Below are positions 1 through 5,470 of a stretch of DNA of 6,585 nt, one piece after another. The notes under the pieces were generated by a model that was given only the letters and a program-made list of their open reading frames with translations, had not been told where the DNA came from and did not search any database. The stretch is from Clostridia bacterium. GTDB taxonomy: Bacteria; Bacillota; Clostridia; Christensenellales; UBA1242. The stretch is from assembly GCA_017964105.1 (NCBI GenBank), contig JAGCSP010000049.1:1-6585 (forward strand), in the 5' to 3' direction. Each line of letters opens with the position of its first letter. Positions within the stretch are counted from its first letter, which is position 1. The position numbers and the translations under genes were made by a program.

Positions 1-217
1 ATAGAGTGCTTAGATTAAAAGCAGGTGCATTTGAGTTTTGCACACTAACATTGTCAGTATATGTACTTACATTTTGAGTTTGTATCTTGTCGTTATATTC
101 TGCAGTTTCAAATTTGTGTTTTAATTCTTGTTGTCCACTTTTTGTGTATTCCACAGGGAATGGGTAAGTGGGGTAGTCAAATTGCGTTGAATTTTCATAT
201 ATATTGTTGTGTGCCAT
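1..217 (-). CDS. Unrecognised protein, N-terminal part only (runs off left edge)
   Basis: Reading leftward from an ATG at 217 the frame stays open for 72 codons to the window edge, so the 3' end is missing. A good ribosome site, AAGGTGG (complement of about 222-228), lies 4 bases before the ATG. The peptide begins MAHNNIYENSTQFDYPTYPF and is rich in Asn, Thr, Gln, Ser and Tyr. It has no signal peptide, membrane segment or recognisable motif in this stretch and looks like a flexible, low-complexity N-terminus. Several Asn, Asp and Tyr codons end in C (AAC, GAC, TAC), which is less common in the neighbouring genes. It diverges from the 85-aa/protease unit with only 61 bases between the two start codons, so the upstream regions are shared. 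Function unknown. That it is a real gene rests on the open frame plus the ribosome site. Confidence 0.62.
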   Translation of the reverse strand, partial: MAHNNIYENSTQFDYPTYPFPVEYTKSGQQELKHKFETAEYNDKIQTQNVSTYTDNVSVQNSNAPAFNLSTL

Positions 218-266
218 AATACCACCTTTTGATTTTGTATATGACAGCATAACAATTTTTGTTACT

Positions 267-271
267 GGAGG
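267..271 (+). promoter_or_regulatory. Ribosome binding site that fixes a TTG start
   Basis: A GGAGG lies 7 bases before a TTG at 279. The in-frame ATG at 204 has no such site and would overlap the divergent leftward gene. The TTG is therefore the likely start of the 85-residue protein, and the 25 extra residues of the longer reading are not supported. Confidence 0.75.
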
Positions 272-278
272 ATTTAAT

Positions 279-536
279 TTGTCTAATAAATTTAGTGAAT
301 ACAATTCAAAATACAATCACCCAAACGATGATTTGGAAAAGTTAATATCAAAGTATAGCAAAAAAAGTCAAAGCGAATTAATGAATGAATTTATAAAATT
401 GTCGAGTGAAAAAATAAAAAATGGAACTTTTAATAAAGAAAATATTAATAATATTAAGAATACAATTTTCCCGTATCTTACAGAAGAACAAAAGAAATCG
501 TTTTATTCAATTATATCGCAGGTGACAAATGAATAA
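279..536 (+). CDS. Small unknown protein (85 aa), translationally coupled to the protease
   Basis: This encodes a small hydrophilic, lysine/asparagine-rich protein (MSNKFSEYNS at the N-terminus) with no signal peptide, cysteine or membrane segment. I do not recognise the family. From about residue 18 it looks mostly alpha-helical, as two or three amphipathic helices (DLEKLISKYSKKSQSELMNE, then a stretch around EENINNIKN-like residues, then TEEQKKSFYSIISQV). A Pro-containing turn (FPYLT) precedes the last helix. The TTG start follows a strong GGAGG. The stop (534-536) overlaps the protease ATG (529) by 8 bases, so the two are very probably co-transcribed and translationally coupled. The arrangement would suit a partner, inhibitor or regulator of the protease, but nothing in the sequence proves this. 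It could also be unrelated to it. Confidence 0.72.
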   Translation: MSNKFSEYNSKYNHPNDDLEKLISKYSKKSQSELMNEFIKLSSEKIKNGTFNKENINNIKNTIFPYLTEEQKKSFYSIISQVTNE

Positions 537-1644
537 AATTGACCCAAATATATTTTCAAAAATTAAAACTTTGGCATCAAATGATAATGTGGAATGCATT
601 GTGTACGCACACAATTATCGTATAGCAAAAAAATACATAAGTAATCTGGTAGATAATAATAGCATTATAGATTTTCCATTTATTAGTGCATTTGCTGTTA
701 CTACTGATTGTCAAAATATATGTAGCATTGCAGGACTAGAATGCGTAAAATATGTAAGTTCAGTAGCATATGTTAGCACATGTATTGATAAGTCAAATGA
801 CTTTTTGGGTACTGAAAATTTGGTGGTAAATAATAAAAATAATATTAGTGTTGCAGTTATAGATACGGGTTGTAGTCCACATATTGACCTAATGATACCT
901 AAGAAGATAATTAAATTTATCGACTTAGTAAATGACAAAAAATATATGTATGATGACAATGGACATGGCACTTTTGTCACAGGTGCCTTGTGTGGTAGTG
1001 GCGCATATAGTGGTGGGAAATTTGCAGGAATTGATAAAGATATCAATGTTGTTAGCATAAAAGCGCTTGATAAACGTGGTGAAACGGGTGCTGTAAATAT
1101 ATTAAAAGCTATGCAATGGGTGTACGACAATAAAAGTAATTACAACATTAAGGTTGTGTGCATGAGCTTTGGCGCAACCCCACTTAATTCTGGTGATCCA
1201 CTAATTAGAGGTGCAGAAATTTTGTGGGATAGTGGTGTGGTAGTAGTGTGCGCTGCTGGCAATAGTGGGCCAGATAGTAAAACAATCAAGTCACCAGGTG
1301 CTAGCAGTAAAATTATTACTGTTGGCGCACTTGATCTTGCAAGTGGTGATGTGGCAAATTTTTCTTCGCGTGGTCCAGGGATAAATAGTTACAAACCAGA
1401 TTTACTTGTGCCGGGTGTAAATGTGAAGGGACTTAATTATAAATTGAACGATTATCCATATACGCTAATGAGTGGCACTAGTGTGGCAGCGCCAATGGTG
1501 GCAGGCATTTGTAGCAACATTATTAAATCATCTGGTAAAATTTCAACAATTCGAGTAAAGAGCATACTCATTCAATGGTGTACACAAATTAATGGGGATA
1601 AAAACGCTGAGGGTTTTGGGTATTATGATAAAAATAAAAGTTAG
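529..1644 (+). CDS. Subtilisin-family (S8) serine protease, probably intracellular
   Basis: The 371-residue protein has the full subtilisin catalytic set: Asp112 in VAVIDTG, His146 in DNGHGT, oxyanion Asn245 in AAGNSGP and nucleophile Ser318 in SGTSVAAP. It should cleave peptide bonds by the Asp-His-Ser mechanism. Residues about 20-85 have the alternating strand/helix pattern of an I9-like prodomain, so self-processing near residues 85-95 is plausible (inference). There is no signal peptide or anchor. The protein has eleven cysteines, which fits a reducing cytoplasm and resembles the intracellular AprX-type subtilisins rather than secreted ones. Its length suits prodomain plus catalytic domain with no C-terminal extension. 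The ATG at 529 overlaps the upstream 85-aa gene, and AGGTG (520-524) inside that gene serves as ribosome site. The gene ends in the terminator palindrome shared with the convergent desulfurase. Family assignment is secure. Substrate is unknown. Confidence 0.95.
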   Translation: MNKIDPNIFSKIKTLASNDNVECIVYAHNYRIAKKYISNLVDNNSIIDFPFISAFAVTTDCQNICSIAGLECVKYVSSVAYVSTCIDKSNDFLGTENLVVNNKNNISVAVIDTGCSPHIDLMIPKKIIKFIDLVNDKKYMYDDNGHGTFVTGALCGSGAYSGGKFAGIDKDINVVSIKALDKRGETGAVNILKAMQWVYDNKSNYNIKVVCMSFGATPLNSGDPLIRGAEILWDSGVVVVCAAGNSGPDSKTIKSPGASSKIITVGALDLASGDVANFSSRGPGINSYKPDLLVPGVNVKGLNYKLNDYPYTLMSGTSVAAPMVAGICSNIIKSSGKISTIRVKSILIQWCTQINGDKNAEGFGYYDKNKS

Positions 1645-1661
1645 GCTAGCCTAACTTTTTT
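1636..1661. terminator. Bidirectional terminator: 24-bp perfect palindrome containing both stop codons
   Basis: Positions 1636-1659 form a perfect palindrome (AAAAGTTAGGCT/AGCCTAACTTTT). It is followed by T residues to 1661, and by a matching A/T run on the other side, so it can fold as a hairpin with a T-tail on either strand. The protease TAG (1642-1644) and the desulfurase TAG (complement of 1646-1648) both lie inside it. Confidence 0.85.
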
Positions 1662-2779
1662 GCTAATTCTTTTATTGCAGTAATTGCCATAATTATTTCT
1701 TGCTTTGTATTAAACGAAGAAATGGATATCCTTACCATGCCTTGTTGTAAGGTGCCATGGTATTTATGGATTTGTGGTGCGCATTGAAGGCCAGAGCGTA
1801 CACAAATTCTGTGCGTTTCAAATAGTTGGTCTGCGATTTCGCTACTTGGAATATTATCAATAATAAAACTAACTACACCAACATCATTGTATTTGCTGTA
1901 CACTTTTACGTTTGGAACTTTATTTAATTCATCTATCAAATATCTTGTAAGGTATGCTATTTTTTTGTTTATTGTACCAAAATTATGATTTACATAATTT
2001 AGTCCTGCACTAAGGCCCATAATTGCAGGAAGTGCAAGTGTGCCACTTTCAAGTCCTTCTGGTGTGTCTGTTGGTTGGGTAGTGCTTGCACTATGTGTGC
2101 CTGTTCCACCAGTGAGAAGAGGTAGCACCTTGACGTTATTTATTAGCAAAACACCTATTCCTTGTGGAGCATATAGACCCTTATGCCCTGCAATGGTGAG
2201 TAAGTTAATATGTGCTGCTTGCACATCGATACCAATGTGTCCGGCAGATTGTGCGGCATCCACCATATAAATTAAATTGTGTTTTGCCACAAAATTACCA
2301 ATTTTATATATATCTTGAGTGTGGCCAGTAACATTGCTTGCGTGAATAGTAATCACCATGTAAGTGTTGGGTTTTATTGCATTTTCTATTTCATTCACAT
2401 CAATATCACCATGTTTATTTGGCTCAACTAGAGTATAATCAATACCAAACTTTGTTTTGATGTCGTCTAGTGTTCTAAGCACACTATTATGTTCAAATAC
2501 TGTGGCAACAATGTGTCCACCTTTTTGCATTGTACCCCTAATTGCAAGGTTTATTGCCATAGTGCAACTAGATGTAAAAATCACATTATTTGGATTTCCA
2601 AGACCAAAGAAGTCTGACAAATCTTGTCTTGTATCTAGAACAATATTTCCAGCTTGTATTGATAGTGGGTATCCACCGCGGCCAGCATTTACAGAATATT
2701 TTGTAAGTGCCTTTATTACATTTGTTGTAACAGATTTTGGTTTTGTGTGAGTTGTGCTAGCGTTATCTAAGTAAATCAT
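1646..2779 (-). CDS. Cysteine desulfurase-family PLP enzyme (class V aminotransferase fold, TIGR01977-like)
   Basis: This 377-residue PLP enzyme resembles NifS/SufS proteins, which take sulfur (or selenium) from cysteine (or selenocysteine) onto an active-site Cys. Visible landmarks are the N-terminal YLDNASTT, the PLP-stacking His97 in FEHNSV, Asn149 in ASNVTG, PLP-nitrogen Asp174 in VDAAQSAGH, Schiff-base Lys200 in AGHKGLYAPQGIG, and catalytic Cys333 in RSGLQCAP followed by HKYHGT. The GLYAPQGIG and RSGLQCAP-HK-GT signatures fit the subfamily often found beside DUF3343 proteins rather than housekeeping IscS. CAGGAG (complement of 2785-2790) lies 5 bases before the ATG. The gene diverges from the DUF3343 gene and converges on the protease. 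Enzyme class is firm. Whether it serves Fe-S, tRNA or selenium chemistry cannot be read from the sequence, and the window has no scaffold gene (iscU/sufU) or selD. Confidence 0.93.
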   Translation of the reverse strand: MIYLDNASTTHTKPKSVTTNVIKALTKYSVNAGRGGYPLSIQAGNIVLDTRQDLSDFFGLGNPNNVIFTSSCTMAINLAIRGTMQKGGHIVATVFEHNSVLRTLDDIKTKFGIDYTLVEPNKHGDIDVNEIENAIKPNTYMVITIHASNVTGHTQDIYKIGNFVAKHNLIYMVDAAQSAGHIGIDVQAAHINLLTIAGHKGLYAPQGIGVLLINNVKVLPLLTGGTGTHSASTTQPTDTPEGLESGTLALPAIMGLSAGLNYVNHNFGTINKKIAYLTRYLIDELNKVPNVKVYSKYNDVGVVSFIIDNIPSSEIADQLFETHRICVRSGLQCAPQIHKYHGTLQQGMVRISISSFNTKQEIIMAITAIKELAKKLG

Positions 2780-2828
2780 TATTTCTCCTGTTTTTCACAT
2801 TTTTATTATTTATATAATAATATGATAA

Positions 2829-2856
2829 TGCACTATAAATTGTTTTTAATAGTGCA
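2829..2856. repeat. Inverted repeat in the divergent desulfurase/DUF3343 promoter region
   Basis: TGCACTAT (2829-2836) and ATAGTGCA (2849-2856) are perfect 8-bp inverted arms separated by 12 bases. The arm-to-arm distance is 20 bp, about two helical turns. The repeat sits in the 94-bp gap between two divergent starts and ends 7 bases before the AAGGTGA ribosome site (2863-2869) of the DUF3343 gene. It could be an operator for a dimeric regulator or a leader hairpin. The gap is so AT-rich that promoters cannot be placed firmly; a TATAAT at 2813-2818 (+) lacks a good -35 at normal spacing. Confidence 0.45.
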
Positions 2857-2873
2857 AAACATAAGGTGAAGTT

Positions 2874-3128
2874 ATGAGAATAATTGTTGTATTTGAAAAT
2901 AGAACGAGTACTTTGCTATTTTCGCGTGATTTGAGAGCTTTGCACATTCCTTCAATGATTGTAAATACACCAAGGGGAATTGCTACATCGTGCGGAATAT
3001 CAGTAGAATTAGATGAGAGATTTCTAAAAACTGTTTATGCATTAGTTACAAAAAATAAGTACACCTTGTTTAAAGGGGTGTATAGAGTGGTAAGATATTC
3101 TATGGGTACACGTTATATCAAACTCTAA
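2874..3128 (+). CDS. DUF3343 protein, putative Se/S carrier (84 aa)
   Basis: The small soluble protein matches the DUF3343 (Se/S-carrier-like) pattern. A beta strand at the N-terminus (MRIIVVFEN) is followed by a helix (about residues 11-23), a strand (IPSMIVNTP), the signature PRG-x3-SCGIS with Cys40 as the candidate sulfur/selenium-carrying residue, and then a helix and the C-terminal strands. The family is typically 70-90 residues, so this copy is full length. AAGGTGA (2863-2869) lies 4 bases before the ATG. It is read away from the desulfurase gene, and genes of these two families are repeatedly found together, so a relay from the desulfurase Cys333 to Cys40 is the natural guess. That role is inferred from context; the family has little direct biochemistry. 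The gene has its own terminator directly at the stop codon. Confidence 0.82.
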   Translation: MRIIVVFENRTSTLLFSRDLRALHIPSMIVNTPRGIATSCGISVELDERFLKTVYALVTKNKYTLFKGVYRVVRYSMGTRYIKL

Positions 3129-3155
3129 AAGGAAGTTGATTCCAACTTCCTTTTT
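3127..3155 (+). terminator. Rho-independent terminator of the DUF3343 gene
   Basis: A 12-bp perfect stem pairs 3127-3138 (AAAAGGAAGTTG) with 3143-3154, around the loop ATTC. It runs into a T5 tract ending at 3155. The stem begins inside the TAA stop codon (3126-3128), so there is no 3' spacer. Confidence 0.9.
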
Positions 3156-3187
3156 GTGTTATATATTATAAATGTATTATTATCTTA

Positions 3188-3215
3188 TTGTTTTTGTGGC
3201 GAATTGTGATACAAT
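3188..3215 (+). promoter_or_regulatory. Sigma-A-type promoter of the nth-obg-yhbY operon
   Basis: TTGTTT (3188-3193), a 16-base spacer and TACAAT (3210-3215) preceded by TGA form an extended -10 promoter (TGATACAAT). The expected transcription start, 6-7 bases after the -10, falls at 3221-3222, which is the A of the nth ATG or one base before it. Confidence 0.7.
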
Positions 3216-3221
3216 ATAGTT

Positions 3222-3842
3222 ATGAAAAATGCACAATTCATATATGATGAACTTAAAAAGCTTATACCAAATCCTGCTAGTGAATTAAATTTTTCTAGTC
3301 CATATGAGATGCTTGTGGCAGTAATTTTGAGTGCACAATGCACAGACAAACGTGTAAACGAAGTAACAAGCGTATTATATAAGGTTGCAAATACACCAGA
3401 GCAAATTGATGCAATGCCACAAGAAGAATTGGAAAAATATATTCATGCATGTGGTTTTTATCACAACAAAGCGCGCAATATAAAATTGATGACTAAGCAA
3501 TTGTTAGAAAATTTTGATGGCAGAGTGCCAGATAATTATGATGATTTAATTAGTCTTGCTGGTGTTGGTAGCAAAACTGCAAATGTGGTGCTTGCATGTG
3601 CATATTCATTGCCAGGACTTGCAGTAGATACACACGTTCATAGGGTAAGCACAAGATTAAACTTGAGCACATCTTCTAATCCATTAGTAACAGAAAAAGA
3701 TTTGAAGAGTATTTATCCAATTAATAATTGGGGAGAAGTTCATCATTTATTGTTATTATTTGGTAGATATTATTGCACGTCACGAAATCCAAAATGTGCC
3801 GAGTGCAAATTTCAATCAATATGTAATTATTATTCCAAGTAG
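3222..3842 (+). CDS. nth: Endonuclease III (base-excision repair DNA glycosylase/AP lyase)
   Basis: This 206-residue enzyme removes oxidised pyrimidines from DNA and nicks at the resulting abasic site. The helix-hairpin-helix is LAGVGSKTANVV (about 112-123), with catalytic Lys118. The second catalytic residue is Asp136 in VDTHVHRVS. The C-terminal 4Fe-4S cluster ligands keep the exact spacing C-x6-C-x2-C-x5-C (Cys185, 192, 195, 201). Length is normal (E. coli Nth has 211 residues), so the protein is intact. The ATG is the only sensible start: an in-frame TGA lies at 3207-3209 and the N-terminus aligns with the family. No Shine-Dalgarno site precedes it, and the promoter is unusually close. 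It is the first gene of an operon with obg, 8 bases downstream. Its stop TAG is part of the obg ribosome site. Confidence 0.96.
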   Translation: MKNAQFIYDELKKLIPNPASELNFSSPYEMLVAVILSAQCTDKRVNEVTSVLYKVANTPEQIDAMPQEELEKYIHACGFYHNKARNIKLMTKQLLENFDGRVPDNYDDLISLAGVGSKTANVVLACAYSLPGLAVDTHVHRVSTRLNLSTSSNPLVTEKDLKSIYPINNWGEVHHLLLLFGRYYCTSRNPKCAECKFQSICNYYSK

Positions 3843-3850
3843 GTGATTTT

Positions 3851-5116
3851 ATGTTTTTAGATAGAGCTACAATATTTTGTAAAGCAGGCGATGGTGGCGA
3901 CGGTAAAGTATCTTTTAGAAGAGAAAAGTTTGTGCCCAATGGCGGACCAGATGGTGGCGACGGCGGTAAAGGCGGCGACATTGTTTTTGTTGCAACCAAA
4001 ACACTTAGTAACTTAGCTGATTTTAGATTTACAAAACATTTCAGGGCTGAAAACGGCGAAGGCGGTGGAAGTTATCGTTGCTCAGGTAAATCTGGTAAAG
4101 ATTGTGTAATAAAAGTTCCTACAGGCACTGTAATTAAAAACAAATTAACAGGTAAAGTAATTGCAGACATGTTACATGATGGGGATGAAAAAGTACTTCT
4201 TACTGGCGGAATTGGTGGAAGAGGTAACATGAATTTTGCCACCCCTACAAGGCAAGCACCTATGTATAGTGAACTTGGTGTAAAAACAAAAGAGTGGGAA
4301 TTAGTGCTAGAATTAAAAACTATTGCAGATGTTGGCTTGGTTGGTTTTCCCAATGTTGGCAAGAGTACACTACTTTCTAGTGTAAGCAACGCGCATCCAA
4401 AAATTGCAAATTATCACTTTACCACACTTGCACCAAATATTGGTGTTGTTAAGGCATACGATACAAGTTTCGTAATGGCAGATATTCCAGGCCTTGTTAG
4501 TGGTGCCAGCGAAGGTGTTGGTCTTGGTCACGACTTTTTGCGCCACATAGAGCGCACTAGACTTTTAGTTCACATAGTAGATATTTCTGGCTCTGAGGGC
4601 AGAGACCCATGGGACGATTACATTAAAATCAATCATGAATTGGCTAGTTACAGCGAAAAAGTGGCCAAATTACCACAAATAGTGGCGCTTAATAAGATTG
4701 ACTTAGTTGAAGATAAAACAAAAGTAGAAGAGTTTAAAAACAAGTTACCAAAAGGTACACAAGTATATCAAATAAGTGCAGCTGCATACATTGGTCTTGA
4801 TGAATTATTAAAAGGCATTGTAAATACACTTAAAACTTTGCCAGAAGATAGCGGTGTGGAAGTAGAAGAAAGTGATATTGACGTTGTACGTGAAAAGACT
4901 TTTGAAATAGTAAAAGTTTCAAATGGAATTTATGAAGTAACTGGCACACTTATCGATGAAATTACTCGTCGCGTAGTGCTAGAAGATTACACGAGTAATG
5001 CATATTTCCAAAAGCAACTAAAAGAATGTGGAATAATTGATGCGCTCATTGATGCGGGCATGGTGGATGGCGACACAGTTCGTCTTGCAGGCATAGAGTG
5101 GGAGTATTCTGAATAA
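3851..5116 (+). CDS. obg: Obg/CgtA GTPase (50S ribosome assembly)
   Basis: The 421-residue essential GTPase binds the 50S subunit and helps late ribosome assembly and stress signalling. All three domains are present. The glycine-rich Obg fold (1-157) has its characteristic GDGGDG and GGPDGGDGGKGG runs. The G domain carries G1 GFPNVGKS (165-172), switch-I FTTLAPN (Thr191/192), G3 DIPG (211-214), G4 NKID (281-284) and G5 SAA (309-311). The C-terminal OCT domain covers about 343-421. Length matches Bacillota Obg (B. subtilis has 428). The start follows TAGGTG, which includes the nth stop codon. The gene lies between nth and yhbY. The usual rplU-rpmA partners are absent here, so this locus differs from the common rplU-rpmA-obg cluster. 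Confidence 0.97.
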   Translation: MFLDRATIFCKAGDGGDGKVSFRREKFVPNGGPDGGDGGKGGDIVFVATKTLSNLADFRFTKHFRAENGEGGGSYRCSGKSGKDCVIKVPTGTVIKNKLTGKVIADMLHDGDEKVLLTGGIGGRGNMNFATPTRQAPMYSELGVKTKEWELVLELKTIADVGLVGFPNVGKSTLLSSVSNAHPKIANYHFTTLAPNIGVVKAYDTSFVMADIPGLVSGASEGVGLGHDFLRHIERTRLLVHIVDISGSEGRDPWDDYIKINHELASYSEKVAKLPQIVALNKIDLVEDKTKVEEFKNKLPKGTQVYQISAAAYIGLDELLKGIVNTLKTLPEDSGVEVEESDIDVVREKTFEIVKVSNGIYEVTGTLIDEITRRVVLEDYTSNAYFQKQLKECGIIDALIDAGMVDGDTVRLAGIEWEYSE

Positions 5117-5121
5117 GGGGG
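5116..5121 (+). promoter_or_regulatory. Ribosome binding site that fixes the yhbY start
   Basis: AGGGGG is only 1 base from the ATG at 5123 but 7 bases from the ATG at 5129. The second ATG gives the family-typical N-terminus MLSKKQR, so 5129 is the likely start. The site overlaps the obg stop (5114-5116). Confidence 0.75.
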
Positions 5122-5128
5122 AATGGTT

Positions 5129-5443
5129 ATGCTAAGTAAAAAACAAAGAATTAATCTTAGATCTTTTGCAATGACTATGCAAGATGGTGTGTTAGTCGGT
5201 AAAGATGGTGTTACGGAGAATGTTATTGCACAAGTAAATGATAACTTAAATGCACATGATATAGTAAAAATAAAAATACTAAATAATTGTGATATTGACA
5301 TTAAAGATGTTGCAGAAAGTTTGGTGTATCAAACAAAGTGTGAAATAGTTACTGTTATTGGTTCTAAAATTGTTGCATATCGCAAATCAGATAGACCAAC
5401 AAATAGTAAAAATGAAAAAGTGCGTGAAGCATTAAATAAATAA
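5129..5443 (+). CDS. yhbY: YhbY/YqeI-type CRM-domain RNA-binding protein
   Basis: This encodes a 104-residue single CRM-domain protein that binds pre-50S particles and aids ribosome assembly (known for E. coli YhbY; inferred here). The N-terminus MLSKKQRINLRS matches the family start. The RNA-binding GxxG loop is GKDG (24-27). It is followed by the typical ENVIAQVNDNL helix, a VKIKIL strand and the C-terminal IVTVIGSKIVAYRKS strands. About 15 polar residues trail the domain. The gene is 12 bases after obg and belongs to the same operon. The pairing makes sense, since both products act on the large subunit. The stop codon starts the terminator stem. Confidence 0.93.
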   Translation: MLSKKQRINLRSFAMTMQDGVLVGKDGVTENVIAQVNDNLNAHDIVKIKILNNCDIDIKDVAESLVYQTKCEIVTVIGSKIVAYRKSDRPTNSKNEKVREALNK

Positions 5444-5470
5444 GAGCAAGGTTAACTTGCTCTTTTTTTT
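5442..5470. terminator. Terminator of the nth-obg-yhbY operon, probably two-way
   Basis: A 9-bp stem AAGAGCAAG/CTTGCTCTT (5442-5450 and 5456-5464) with loop GTTAA is followed by eight T residues (5463-5470). The stem begins within the yhbY TAA (5441-5443). The loop contains the TAA of the convergent leftward gene (complement of 5452-5454). On the minus strand the stem is followed by a T-rich but interrupted tract, so termination that way is less certain. Confidence 0.88.

Noticed and set aside
204..278. 25-residue N-terminal extension of the 85-aa protein from an ATG at 204
   Set aside because: It has no ribosome site and overlaps the divergent leftward gene, while a TTG at 279 follows a GGAGG at good spacing.
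218..278. Sigma-factor promoter in the first divergent gap
   Set aside because: Only scattered AT-rich partial matches are visible; no -35/-10 pair at normal spacing was convincing on either strand.
711..1130. Leftward open frame inside the protease gene
   Set aside because: It is a shadow frame opposite a gene with a clear catalytic set; it has no ribosome site or recognisable domain.
3880..3985. Short repeated GATGGTGGCGACGG-like segments at the start of obg
   Set aside because: They encode the glycine-rich loops of the Obg fold, which are conserved as protein in this family, so no separate repeat element is needed.
3721..4389. Leftward open frames opposite nth/obg
   Set aside because: Proline-rich translations arise from the antisense of Gly-rich obg codons; they lack start signals.
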